Source of the DNA: Murimonas intestini
Lineage (GTDB): Bacteria > Bacillota > Clostridia > Lachnospirales > Lachnospiraceae
DNA: 64,000 nt
Direction of reading: 5' to 3'
NCBI GenBank assembly: GCA_003148945.1
Contig: QGGY01000001.1
Location: 558,001-622,000, forward strand
Below the pieces are notes generated by a model. The model had not been told where the DNA came from and made no database searches. It saw only the letters and a list, made by a program, of their open reading frames with translations. How positions within the stretch are numbered: position 1 is the first letter of the stretch; each line of letters begins with the position of its first letter. Below are positions 25,056 to 33,753 of the stretch, piece after piece. A program made the translations under genes and the position numbers.

Positions 25056-26354
25056 ATGAATCTCTTTACACTCTCAATGAAATACCTGTTACACAAGACA
25101 AACCGGATGTTTCTTATAATATTCACCTTCTTGATCGTGAATACATTGATTTTTTCAATGATATCCATTTACCATTCGGCAAACAATGCGATTTCTCAAA
25201 TGGCCCCGGAGGAACAAAATTATTTTTCCATTTCTTCAGAATATGATTACGATTCTGCAGTGGTGATATCAGAGGGCAGTACCATCAGTATGCTGACAGC
25301 ACCATTTCCTATCACCCAGGAGGTATTGGAAAAAATCAGAGAAACGGAATACATCGAAGAATACGCATACCAATATCAAGTAATAACACCTGCAGTTTCA
25401 GATTTAAATGGAACCCCGCTCAAAATGGTCAGCCCTGAAGGAACAAAAGACATTGAAGATTCCAGCTGGTTTTCTTATGTCCGCGGTGTCTCGGATTCTA
25501 AGCTGCTGTATGATGACACTATAACGCTTAGGGAAGGGGAGCATATAGAAAGCAGCTCACGGCTGTCGGCCCTCATCAGCACAGAATACGCTGATCTGAA
25601 CCACCTAAGCGTTGGCGATAAACTGCGGTTAACTGCGGAAGGCAGTTCCGTTGATGATGCCGTGGCGCCAGACAGTGCTGATGTAACAATTATTGGGTTA
25701 TTTGAACCTAAATTTTTAAACAGCGGAGACAAAGTGCAGCCGTATGAACTGGCCTCAAATGATATCTTTATAGATTTTCATACAGCTTCTGTTTTAGATC
25801 CCTATGATTTTGGCATGACATACGCCAAATTTTATGTGTCCGGTTCCGGTGTACGCAGTGATGTTATAAAGAGCGTGAAAAACCTGGAAATCAATTGGGA
25901 CCACTATAGTTTAATTGATGGTTTTAATGAAACCGTGGTGGACAGTGATTCCATTAAAAAGATCGCCGGCTTATTTTTACTGCTGACTGGATTCACCATA
26001 CTGATCAGCTTATTCGTCATCACAATGATCTTAATACTGCAGGCAAGAGAACGCATTTCCGAGGTGGGAATTTTCTTGTCCCTGGGAGTGAGCAAACGGC
26101 GGATCATGTTGCAGCATTTCGTGGAAATCCTGCTGCCTGCATTACTATCCCTGCTTTTGTCACCCTTCATCAGTTCTTTTATTTTGAAGGCCCAGGATTA
26201 TATACAAATAGGAGCCAATTCACTTCAACCCCAGGTTTCCGTTATCGCAGCCGTTCTTTTGATAAATTTGTGTTTGATCATAACTGCCACTTATGTATCC
26301 TGCTTCCAGCTACTTAACATGAAGCCGGGGGACATATTCGTCAAATTGAGTTAG
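25056..26354 (+). CDS. ABC transporter permease, FtsX type (subunit 1)
   Basis: 432 residues: one N-terminal membrane helix (about 17-38), a roughly 270-residue external domain and three C-terminal helices making one FtsX domain (GFTILISLFVITMILILQARER onward). The ATG at 25056 has AAGGAG upstream; the upstream in-frame extension lies inside the terminator and repeat region, so I rejected it. With the next gene it probably forms a heterodimeric four-plus-four-helix channel of the MacB/YknZ kind, energised by the ATPase at 27741. Confidence 0.9.
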   Translation: MNLFTLSMKYLLHKTNRMFLIIFTFLIVNTLIFSMISIYHSANNAISQMAPEEQNYFSISSEYDYDSAVVISEGSTISMLTAPFPITQEVLEKIRETEYIEEYAYQYQVITPAVSDLNGTPLKMVSPEGTKDIEDSSWFSYVRGVSDSKLLYDDTITLREGEHIESSSRLSALISTEYADLNHLSVGDKLRLTAEGSSVDDAVAPDSADVTIIGLFEPKFLNSGDKVQPYELASNDIFIDFHTASVLDPYDFGMTYAKFYVSGSGVRSDVIKSVKNLEINWDHYSLIDGFNETVVDSDSIKKIAGLFLLLTGFTILISLFVITMILILQARERISEVGIFLSLGVSKRRIMLQHFVEILLPALLSLLLSPFISSFILKAQDYIQIGANSLQPQVSVIAAVLLINLCLIITATYVSCFQLLNMKPGDIFVKLS

Positions 26355-26370
26355 TAGGAGGGGAATTATT

Positions 26371-27723
26371 ATGAGCCCGGTCAAACGAGCATTTCACTAT
26401 TTCACACGCAAAATAACTCACAGTATAATAATGGTCCTTACATTGACAGCAATATTTATTTTAATTTTGACAGTGCTCTCGGCCACCGCCGCTGGGAAAA
26501 ATTATATTCATCAGATAAAATTAAGTTTCAGCAAAAATATAACCCTGTCCTCCTACCGTTCAACTGATGTTCTCACCTGTGAAAATATTAAAAAGATTGC
26601 TGACACTCTCGGCGCTGTTAATTATAAGTGTCTTTCTAACACTCTGCCGGCGGAGCTGTTAAATGAGGCTGGAAAACCACTGGACGTTTACTTAAAAAAG
26701 GATATTCTGGTGAGTGCAGGCTTTGAACATGCAGGAACGGTACGAAGCAACTCTTCCTCTGAACAGGACGAATTGTTCGCTGATGGTACGTTTGAGCTGA
26801 CCGAAGGAAGACATCTTAATAAAAATGACGGAGGGAAGGCATTGATCCATAGAAATTTGGCAGAAGCTAACGGCTTATCTGTGGGTGATATTATCGGACT
26901 GGATTTTCCGGGGGAAATCGTTGAGGATCTTTCCGGAGATTATGACACGGAAAATATGGATTTAAAGGGGAGCAATGTGCAGATCGTTGGAATTTTTCAG
27001 ACAGCGCAGCCTGCGGAAGAAGCTTCCGGACTGGAATTATCCCATTTACTCTGTGAGAATAGCTGCTTTATCGATATGAACACATATTCTTCTTTTTTTA
27101 GATCAGATGGGAGCACTTTTTTTCATAAAGTGACTTTTACAATTTCTAACTCCGCAGAATTAGAAAATGCTGTAAACACCATCCAGAACCTGGATTGGAT
27201 CGATTGGTCCGCCTGCAGTATCTGGTCCGATATTGATGTTTATGGCCCGGCCATTGATGCACTTTCTTCTTTAAATGATTTATTAGAAACAGGACTTTTG
27301 TTAATTCTGCTTGTCTGCCTGTTGATTTTAATTATTATCATTTCTTATGGGGTGAAGAGGAGAAAGAAGGAAACAGGTATTTTATTAGCTCTTGGCATTA
27401 CCCCTAATTCCATCGTATTACAGCATATCATCGAGGCTCTGCTTTCCACGGTTACGGCCATCCTCTTGTCCATAATTTTAAGCGGAGGCATCGTAAAGAG
27501 CGGGAGTGATTACCTGATAAATACAACTGTAAATCAAGCAAATGAAAACGGCGATGCATCCCATAATGATCCTGGTATTTTGAAAACAAACCCCGTGTTC
27601 ACACTCGCCAGTACAACAATTTACAGTGCAGCCCTTTTAGAAACCGCTTTAGTGACTATATCAGCTATCGCGGTAAGTGTTCCATTTATGCGCAAGAAAC
27701 CAAATGAACTCATTAAAATTTAA
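26371..27723 (+). CDS. ABC transporter permease, FtsX type (subunit 2)
   Basis: 450 residues with the same layout as the preceding gene: a helix near 15-37, a large external domain, then three helices from about 305 to the C-terminus with an ETGILLALGITPNSIVLQH coupling segment. The ribosome site is GGAGGGG. The gap to the first permease is 16 bp. The two proteins are similar in plan but clearly diverged, which suits a heterodimer. The substrate is unknown; peptide or lipid export, or resistance, is likely from the linked two-component system. Confidence 0.9.
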   Translation: MSPVKRAFHYFTRKITHSIIMVLTLTAIFILILTVLSATAAGKNYIHQIKLSFSKNITLSSYRSTDVLTCENIKKIADTLGAVNYKCLSNTLPAELLNEAGKPLDVYLKKDILVSAGFEHAGTVRSNSSSEQDELFADGTFELTEGRHLNKNDGGKALIHRNLAEANGLSVGDIIGLDFPGEIVEDLSGDYDTENMDLKGSNVQIVGIFQTAQPAEEASGLELSHLLCENSCFIDMNTYSSFFRSDGSTFFHKVTFTISNSAELENAVNTIQNLDWIDWSACSIWSDIDVYGPAIDALSSLNDLLETGLLLILLVCLLILIIIISYGVKRRKKETGILLALGITPNSIVLQHIIEALLSTVTAILLSIILSGGIVKSGSDYLINTTVNQANENGDASHNDPGILKTNPVFTLASTTIYSAALLETALVTISAIAVSVPFMRKKPNELIKI

Positions 27724-27740
27724 ATTTGGAGGTTATCTCT

Positions 27741-28361
27741 ATGTTAGAGCTTAAAAATATTAATTTCTCATATAATCGAAATTCTTTCGTGTTAAAGAAT
27801 TTAAATGCAGCCTTTTTGCCCGGAAAAGTTTATGCTATTTTAGGCGCTTCAGGCTGTGGAAAGACTACACTGCTCTCTATTCTGGGCGGGCTGGACATTC
27901 CAGATGAGGGCTCTGTTCTCTTAAATGGCAGACCAATAAATGAAAAAGAGCTCCCTGACTACAGGCGGAAAGAAGTGGCTTTTATTTTTCAAAATTTCAA
28001 CCTTATCGATTACCTGACTGCCGAAGAAAATTTAAATCTCATTTCTACATTGGATGCACTTCCTGTATTGGAAAAGGTAGGGATCGATAAGAAGCTGGCG
28101 AAACAGAATGCTTTAAAGCTCTCCGGAGGCCAACAGCAGCGTGTAGCTGTTGCCAGAGCGTTGATTTCCGATGCCTCTGTCTTGCTGGCAGATGAACCTA
28201 CGGGGAATCTGGATGTGGCAAACGCAGACGCCGTCACGAAATTATTAGTCAACTATGCGCACAATTTAGAGGATAAATGCGTGATCATTGTCACTCATTC
28301 AGCGGATGTGGCCAATCAGGCAGATGTGGTGTTAAAACTGGAAGGCGGGATATTAAAGTAA
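27741..28361 (+). CDS. ABC transporter ATP-binding protein
   Basis: 206 residues: Walker [11 protein letters not shown]-loop [10 protein letters not shown], signature LSGGQQQR, Walker [14 protein letters not shown]-loop VTHSAD. The ATG at 27741 is 7 bp after TGGAGG; a TTG 15 bp upstream lies within the ribosome site. It drives the two preceding permeases. At 206 residues it is slightly shorter than the ATPase of the first cassette (228). Confidence 0.94.
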   Translation: MLELKNINFSYNRNSFVLKNLNAAFLPGKVYAILGASGCGKTTLLSILGGLDIPDEGSVLLNGRPINEKELPDYRRKEVAFIFQNFNLIDYLTAEENLNLISTLDALPVLEKVGIDKKLAKQNALKLSGGQQQRVAVARALISDASVLLADEPTGNLDVANADAVTKLLVNYAHNLEDKCVIIVTHSADVANQADVVLKLEGGILK

Positions 28362-28525
28362 CCAGTATGTTTTGCGGGTGCCACATTGTTTGTCTGATTT
28401 ACAGTAAGGAAAAATATGATATACTGATATATAAAATACCGGCATGTAAGGCGATAACGATGTTTATTTAAATCTCAAAGCGGTGGGAGAGTGTATCGTA
28501 TTTTCAGGACAGGAGGTTTCGGGCA

Positions 28526-29257
28526 ATGGTAAATACAGAATTATTCAGGTATGACATAATTCAAAAGTTTAATGAGACTGAGATCATGCTCTATAAATAT
28601 ATGATTTCTAATGCAGAAAAAATACCATATATGACGATCAGGGAGCTTGCGGCAGATGTTAATATGTCAACTTCTACCATTATAAGATTTTGTAACAGAC
28701 TGGATTGCGCGAGCTATAATGATTTCAAGGAACAATTTGGCAGATATATAAAAGAAAGTGCCGGTATCACTCCGGGTTTTGATCTTAAACAATTATTGCA
28801 TTACTTCCAGGGAACTACAACATGTGCATTCGAAAATAAAATACAGGAAGGAGTCAGGCTGATACGGGAAGCAGAGATGGTTATCTTTGCCGGTCTGGGC
28901 TCATCCGGGGCCCTGGCCAGATATGGTGCCAGATACTTTTCAAACTTTGGGAAATTTTCTGTTGGCCTGGAGGATGTCTTATATCCTCTTATGGAAACTT
29001 CATTTCCGAAAACATCTGTGATCGCATTGTCTGTCAGCGGAGAGACAACAGAACTTATAGAGACAATTCAGAAATTCCGGGCGCATGGCTGCAATATACT
29101 CAGCATCACCAATCACCCAAACTCAACAATTGCAAGGATATCTGACTGGAACATATCATACTGCTTAGAATCAGAGACTGTAAACGGCGGATTTAATGCA
29201 ACATCTCAGGTCCCGGTGCTTTTTCTGATGGAAGCATTGGCCAGAAGGATCTTCTGA
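28526..29257 (+). CDS. RpiR/MurR-family regulator with SIS domain
   Basis: 243 residues. The N-terminal 75 form an RpiR helix-turn-helix (MTIRELAADVNMSTSTIIRF), followed by a sugar-isomerase (SIS) domain (VIFAGLGSSGALARYGA, IALSVSGETTELI, ILSITNHPNST). Such proteins sense phosphosugars and control sugar or amino-sugar genes. AGGAGG lies 14 bp before the ATG. It precedes a sugar O-acetyltransferase and a HAD phosphatase, separated by a terminator, so it may act on them or on genes elsewhere. Confidence 0.93.
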   Translation: MVNTELFRYDIIQKFNETEIMLYKYMISNAEKIPYMTIRELAADVNMSTSTIIRFCNRLDCASYNDFKEQFGRYIKESAGITPGFDLKQLLHYFQGTTTCAFENKIQEGVRLIREAEMVIFAGLGSSGALARYGARYFSNFGKFSVGLEDVLYPLMETSFPKTSVIALSVSGETTELIETIQKFRAHGCNILSITNHPNSTIARISDWNISYCLESETVNGGFNATSQVPVLFLMEALARRIF

Positions 29258-29301
29258 TACACTTTAAGATCCCCAAAGCGTTTTTGCTGTGAAGCGCGGA
29301 G

Positions 29302-29343
29302 AAAAAAACATCCTGTTACTTGAATTAAAACAGGATGTTTTTT
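29302..29343 (+). terminator. Rho-independent terminator after the rpiR-like gene
   Basis: AAAAAACATCCTGTT pairs with AACAGGATGTTTTTT around a 12-base loop. Its A-rich and T-rich flanks would let it work in both directions. It lies 26 bp before the acetyltransferase start. Confidence 0.85.
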
Positions 29344-29369
29344 ATAGTTATGTTATAGGAGGTATTCAT

Positions 29370-29975
29370 ATGACAGAATTAGAAAAATGTATGGCCGGAG
29401 AACTTTATAATTGCCACGACGAAGTGTTCCTGGGATTTAAGGAAAAGTCAAGGCAGCTGCTGTCAGTTTATAATGGCCTGCCCTACAGTCAAAAAGATCA
29501 GAAGCGTGAAATTTTACTTAAACTTTTCGGCAGTGTGGGAAGAAATGTCTCTGTAGGCACTCCATTTCTATGTGATTATGGAGGCAATATTTTTATTGGA
29601 AATAACGTATCCATAAATATGAACTGTACGTTTGTAGACTGCAACAGGATCAGGATCGGCAATAATGTAATGATCGCATCTAACGTTCAAATCTACACAG
29701 CAGCGCACCCGGTAGAACTGGAACAGCGTCTGACGCCGGATTGGACACCTGAAAGCGGGAAACATTTCTGTCAGACGTATGCTCTCCCGGTGACTATTGG
29801 TGACGGCTGCTGGATAGGCGGAGGCGTGATCATTCTTCCCGGAATAAAAATCGGTGAGGGCAGTGTGATCGGTGCGGGAAGTGTTGTTACGAAGAATATA
29901 CCGGCTAATTCTGTTGCAGTTGGAAATCCGTGTAAGGTGATAAGAAAAATCAATGGAGAAGATGATCATGATTAA
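29370..29975 (+). CDS. Maltose/galactoside O-acetyltransferase-like (hexapeptide-repeat) enzyme
   Basis: 201 residues. An N-terminal helical MAC-type domain (MAGELYNCHDEVF) is followed by left-handed beta-helix hexapeptide repeats (IFIGNNVSINMNC, IRIGNNVMIASNVQI), the catalytic His in IYTAAHPVE and a GDGCWIGGGVIILPGIKIG cap. The family transfers acetyl groups from acetyl-CoA to sugars, probably for detoxification of non-metabolised sugars. The ATG at 29370 follows AGGAGG. Its last 8 bp overlap the start of the HAD gene. Confidence 0.93.
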   Translation: MTELEKCMAGELYNCHDEVFLGFKEKSRQLLSVYNGLPYSQKDQKREILLKLFGSVGRNVSVGTPFLCDYGGNIFIGNNVSINMNCTFVDCNRIRIGNNVMIASNVQIYTAAHPVELEQRLTPDWTPESGKHFCQTYALPVTIGDGCWIGGGVIILPGIKIGEGSVIGAGSVVTKNIPANSVAVGNPCKVIRKINGEDDHD

Positions 29976-30606
29976 AATGGTTGGTTTTGATCTTGACGGC
30001 ACCATATGCGATTCCATCCCAATGTGTATAGAAGCATTCGCGGAAGCGGCAGCTCCATATGCGGGCCATGAGCTTACAGAAAAAGAGATCATCAGTACAT
30101 TCGGACTGAATGAAACAGGAATGATAAAGGCAGTCGTTAAAAATGGTTGGGAAGAAGCTCTGAACAGTTTTTATGAGAATTACAAAAATTTGCATGAGAT
30201 GTGTTCTGCACCTTTCGATGGCATCTGCGAACTGATTGCCTGTCTGAAGCAGAATCAGATTATTGTGCCGCTGATTACAGGGAAAGGGGAAAAGAGCTGT
30301 AAGATCACACTAAAAAAACTGGGGCTTGAACAAATATTTGATGAAGTCCTGTATGGATCGGAGGAACGATTCAATAAAAGAGAGAATATACTTTATTTAT
30401 TAGAAAAATACGCAGTTAAAAAAGAGGAATTTATATATATCGGAGACACTGTTCAAGATGCTGACGCCTGCAGCAGCATTGGAGTGACATGTCTTTTAGC
30501 TGCATGGGCCGAACTTGCGGATCCCGCCAGATTAAAAGCCCATAATCCTTATACTTTTGAATCAGTATTTGAACTGAAGAAATTTCTGGAGTTAAAAATC
30601 AAGTGA
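29968..30606 (+). CDS. HAD-superfamily phosphatase, phosphoglycolate-phosphatase-like
   Basis: 212 residues. HAD motif I is GFDLDGTICDS, motif II is PLITGKGEK, a motif III Lys follows, and motif IV is YIGDTVQDADA; a helical cap domain lies between I and II. It should dephosphorylate a small phosphorylated metabolite, often a sugar phosphate or phosphoglycolate. Of three in-frame ATGs at 29953, 29962 and 29968, the last is best placed after GGAGA. The overlap with the acetyltransferase implies joint expression, consistent with sugar-phosphate clearance. Confidence 0.9.
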   Translation: MIKMVGFDLDGTICDSIPMCIEAFAEAAAPYAGHELTEKEIISTFGLNETGMIKAVVKNGWEEALNSFYENYKNLHEMCSAPFDGICELIACLKQNQIIVPLITGKGEKSCKITLKKLGLEQIFDEVLYGSEERFNKRENILYLLEKYAVKKEEFIYIGDTVQDADACSSIGVTCLLAAWAELADPARLKAHNPYTFESVFELKKFLELKIK

Positions 30607-30763
30607 CTATAATGTTACTATTCACACGTTACCGTTCCGCGAGGTGTTTTCGTGCGTATTTTGCACGAATATCCCGAGTTTTGCAGCGCGAAACGGCGTT
30701 TTTTGCCGTTTCTGTGCATCGCGGAGCGTGTTACTGGTCACGGAGTGAACAGTAACACTATAA
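30607..30763. repeat. 157 bp palindromic intergenic repeat with terminal inverted arms
   Basis: Terminal arms CTATAATGTTACTATTCAC (30607-30625) and the complement of 30745-30763 match at 17 of 19 positions. Inside are two further hairpins: TCGTGC/GCACGA (30650-30668) and AAACGGC/GCCGTTT (30691-30710). It has no open reading frame of note and is GC-richer than its AT-rich flanks. A truncated copy lies at 9348-9390. The architecture is that of a small non-autonomous (MITE- or REP-like) element. It begins 1 bp after the HAD stop codon. Confidence 0.65.
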
Positions 30764-30932
30764 TACATTTTAAATATTTCATATGAAAAATGAGGTATGA
30801 TTTGGAACAGATATCTGCTATAATCATAGCAGAGGTTCTGTCCGGAGTGCAGCAGCGCCTGAAATAGTTATCTATGGTGAAAGAAAGCGTAAAGCCCTAT
30901 CCGGTATAAAAAGTATAAAGGAATAAAAGCAG
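30764..30932 (+). other. AT-rich upstream region of the diguanylate cyclase gene
   Basis: About 170 bp follow the palindromic repeat. ATTTCATATGAAAAATG near 30777 contains a short palindrome (TTTCATATGAAA), and a TATAAT-like run occurs near 30819. No gene is visible here; it probably holds the promoter of the GGDEF gene. Confidence 0.35.
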
Positions 30933-32066
30933 ATGAATTTAGAATTCCTAAAAAAGTTGAATTTTAACCGCCAGTTTGAAACGGAAGCTGAACGGGAAAG
31001 AGTACTAAAACATGCGGCAGCAGACAGTTTAGCCAGTGGTAAGAGAGCGGTTCCAACAATAATTTTTTTTGAGATCATAATGCTGGGGATGTGGTTTCTG
31101 CAGGGCGGATTTTTTAGCAGTATGGAGCATATAGCTTATTTTATAGCGTATACTTCTCTTTTGCTGTGCAGTGTGGCAGCTTATATTATACTAATAGCCG
31201 TGGGCAGGGATATTGAGCACAGATATCGATTACTTCAGGATTTGAGCGTGGTATATGATGCATTTATGGTGATATGGTCTGTCTATATCACAGCTATTGA
31301 TGCCCATTACAACGGTAGTTTTTCCGGCATTGTTTTTATCACGATCCTTGTTATTGTGCCGGTTGTTTCATTTGTGAAACCAGTCTTTTATGTTATCTTT
31401 CATGTAGTTGGCTGCGGATTGGTACTTGCTATAATCAGTGTCTATATAAAGGATGACGTTTGGGCAAATATTATTAATTTTTCAGTGTTTGCCATTATTT
31501 CCCTGATCTCAAGCCTTACATATTATGGAGTCAGGATCAGTTCATATAAAAGGCAGGTCATGTTGGAGGATGCAGCCGAAAGAGATGTTCTTTCCGGACT
31601 CTATAACAGACAAAAACTGGGACGGATGTCACCTGTGATATGGAAGCGCTGTGTGGAGAAGGAGATGACTCTGACTTGTATTTTATGTGATATTGATGAT
31701 TTTAAGCAGATAAATGACAATTATGGTCACTTTGTAGGAGATGAGTGGATCAAGACCGTGGCGGAGATTATGAAACAATCTGTGCACGATGATCTGTGTT
31801 TCCGCTATGGGGGCGAGGAATTTATAATGCTCCTTCCTGGTGAAGACCTGAAGGATGGCATTCATGTGGTGGAAATGATACAGGAGAAGCTGAAGATATT
31901 CCCCCAAAAGCCAGGAAACATTGATGTAACACTGAGCTTTGGCATATATGAGGGACTGCCTTCTGCGGAAGGAGACAACATCGAGAAGTTCTTCTCAAAA
32001 GCGGATGCGCTTATGTATCAGGCAAAACGAAATGGCAAAAACCAGTATTGTTCTGAGAGAGTATAA
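30933..32066 (+). CDS. Membrane-bound diguanylate cyclase (GGDEF domain)
   Basis: 377 residues. The N-terminal 200 carry about five or six membrane helices without a recognised ligand fold. The C-terminal 170 form a GGDEF domain (CDIDDFKQINDNYGH metal and substrate loop, FRYGGEEFIML catalytic loop, LSFGIYEG end), which makes cyclic di-GMP from two GTP. The Arg of the RxxD inhibitory site, expected just before the GGEEF loop, is absent (VHDD), so product inhibition through that site is unlikely. The ribosome site is AAAGGAA. It is a single-gene unit. Confidence 0.93.
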   Translation: MNLEFLKKLNFNRQFETEAERERVLKHAAADSLASGKRAVPTIIFFEIIMLGMWFLQGGFFSSMEHIAYFIAYTSLLLCSVAAYIILIAVGRDIEHRYRLLQDLSVVYDAFMVIWSVYITAIDAHYNGSFSGIVFITILVIVPVVSFVKPVFYVIFHVVGCGLVLAIISVYIKDDVWANIINFSVFAIISLISSLTYYGVRISSYKRQVMLEDAAERDVLSGLYNRQKLGRMSPVIWKRCVEKEMTLTCILCDIDDFKQINDNYGHFVGDEWIKTVAEIMKQSVHDDLCFRYGGEEFIMLLPGEDLKDGIHVVEMIQEKLKIFPQKPGNIDVTLSFGIYEGLPSAEGDNIEKFFSKADALMYQAKRNGKNQYCSERV

Positions 32067-32088
32067 GTATAAACATAGCAGCAGATTC

Positions 32089-33000
32089 TTACGCCCGGTG
32101 ATATTTTCGGTATTCTGTAGGCAATACGTGATAGTATTCTTTAAACACTGCTGTAAATTTACTTTGATTTCCGTAACCCACAGCATGTGCGATTCTGGCA
32201 ATACTATCCTGGGTTTCGAGAAGCAGTCTGGCAGCCCGTTCCATCCGGTGTTCTCTTGTATGGGCAGCAATGGAATTTCCATAAACTGCTTTGAATACAT
32301 TCTTTAAGGTAGTAGGATTCATCAGATACTGTTTGGCTAAAGAATCGATAGTAAAATGTTGGTCCATATGACAGGTGAGCTGTTCATGGATATTGCGGAT
32401 GATCTCAACCTGACTGGACTGATAATCAGCTAAATGCTCATTGGCTGAGACGCTGCATTTGCCCAGGTACAGCAGAAGTTCCATTGTTTTTAATTTCTGG
32501 TAAGCCGGAAGAAAGGCTTGCGGCTGTTCGTAGAAACCTGAGAAAATAGATTCAGTCTGAGCATTTCCGGCAAAAGAAGTGAGGATGCCGTTTTTGCAAA
32601 ATTTCTGAATCAAAAATTCTCCGGTGATTCCTGTGCCTGACAGCAGTTCAGGAGGTTCATGTGAAAGCATATCCAGGTCAATACAGAGTGTGAATCCTTC
32701 ATAATACTTATTTGGCAGTGTTATGACAGAATGTGCACAAACATCCATTGTATGCAGGCTGTAATTACCTGGACCCAGGTATACATTGTTTCCGTTTTCC
32801 ATTTTCCATCCCATACGTCCAGCCCTGCAATAATTGATTTCCAGAATATGTTTCAGAGGATCATGAGGCAGTGTAAGCTGATCGGTTTTGAGGATCAGGT
32901 AAGAAAGTTCTATTCCGCGGCAGAGACAGCATGTCTCCATTTGGCTTCCATCATGGAGCCGGGCAAGCCTCTGCTCAATCTCTTCTAAATTGTACTTCAT
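32089..33000 (-). CDS. AraC-family transcriptional regulator
   Basis: 303 residues. The C-terminal 100 hold the two AraC helix-turn-helix motifs (FTIDSLAKQYLMNPTTLKNVF and SIARIAHAVGYGNQSKFTAVF). The N-terminal 190 are a cupin-like sensing region with several Cys residues (METCCLCRG near 22). It is divergent from the GNAT gene at 33181 with a 180 bp spacer, a plausible target. AAAGGAGAATT lies just upstream of the ATG. The effector is unknown. Confidence 0.92.
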   Translation of the reverse strand: MKYNLEEIEQRLARLHDGSQMETCCLCRGIELSYLILKTDQLTLPHDPLKHILEINYCRAGRMGWKMENGNNVYLGPGNYSLHTMDVCAHSVITLPNKYYEGFTLCIDLDMLSHEPPELLSGTGITGEFLIQKFCKNGILTSFAGNAQTESIFSGFYEQPQAFLPAYQKLKTMELLLYLGKCSVSANEHLADYQSSQVEIIRNIHEQLTCHMDQHFTIDSLAKQYLMNPTTLKNVFKAVYGNSIAAHTREHRMERAARLLLETQDSIARIAHAVGYGNQSKFTAVFKEYYHVLPTEYRKYHRA

Positions 33001-33067
33001 TTTAATTCTCCTTTTGCTCTAAATAGAAATGATTTTAGCCCATTTGGCAGAGTGTGATGGTGAAGCA

Positions 33068-33096
33068 TTGACTTGTATATTTATATGCATTATACT
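33068..33096 (+). promoter_or_regulatory. Promoter for the GNAT gene
   Basis: TTGACT and TATACT are separated by exactly 17 bp, 85 bp before the GNAT start codon, in the divergent region shared with the AraC gene. Confidence 0.65.
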
Positions 33097-33180
33097 TCGG
33101 TCATCACAATTAAACAAGTATTTAAGTATAATCAGAAATCGATCATTCAGATTAACGTATTAAAGATTGGAGCAAAGATT

Positions 33181-33633
33181 ATGAATTTACATTTTGAACC
33201 GGTTAGTCCGGAAAATAGAACTAAAGTGGAAGAATTGCAGATATTACCGGAGCAGGCTGGTTTTATTGAAAGTGTCAGGGAATGTATGGCTGAGGCTGAT
33301 GAGTTTCAGGAGTGGAAACCGGTGGGGATATATGATGGTGATTTACTTGTGGGATTTGCTATGTATGGATATTTCAGCGACTCACAGACGGAGGGAGAGG
33401 TGTGGCTGGACCGTATCCTGATCGACAGGAGATACCAGAAAAAAGGGTATGGGAAAGCGGCTGTACTGGCCCTGTTAAAAAGGCTTCAGCTTGAATATGG
33501 CAATAAACAGATTTATTTGAGTGTATACGAAAATAATGAGGCAGCTGTTAACCTCTACCAGCAGACAGGTTTTCAATTTAATGGAAAACTTGATACAAAA
33601 GGTGAAAAAATCATGAGCTTTCAATCCAATTAG
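33181..33633 (+). CDS. GNAT-family N-acetyltransferase (BltD/spermidine-acetyltransferase-like)
   Basis: 150 residues. The acetyl-CoA site is RRYQKKGYGKAAVLALL and the C-terminal part (LSVYENNEAAVNLYQQTGFQ) is the typical GNAT end. The layout resembles Bacillus BltD/PaiA-type polyamine acetyltransferases, but the acceptor cannot be read from the sequence. Start ATG 33181 follows GGAGCAAAG; an in-frame upstream extension lies over the promoter and was rejected. Confidence 0.88.
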   Translation: MNLHFEPVSPENRTKVEELQILPEQAGFIESVRECMAEADEFQEWKPVGIYDGDLLVGFAMYGYFSDSQTEGEVWLDRILIDRRYQKKGYGKAAVLALLKRLQLEYGNKQIYLSVYENNEAAVNLYQQTGFQFNGKLDTKGEKIMSFQSN

Positions 33634-33674
33634 AAAGTTTTTTGGCCCAAATAGAAACAAGCGGTTATAACAGG

Positions 33675-33703
33675 TTGACTCTTTCATGAAGAACGGCTAT
33701 TAT
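33675..33703 (+). promoter_or_regulatory. Promoter of the fused feoAB gene
   Basis: TTGACT and TATTAT are spaced by 17 bp, 50 bp before the start codon. Downstream lies a small hairpin (GTTAG/CTAAC, 33719-33734). A canonical Fur box is not evident. Confidence 0.6.
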
Positions 33704-33753
33704 AAGAATGGACAGAAGTTAGATGATGCTAACTGAATGAAAGGGTGATACAA

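Noticed and set aside
33634..33753. Fur or iron box ahead of feoAB
   Set aside because: No GATAATGATAATCATTATC-like palindrome is visible; only a sigma-A promoter and a small hairpin.
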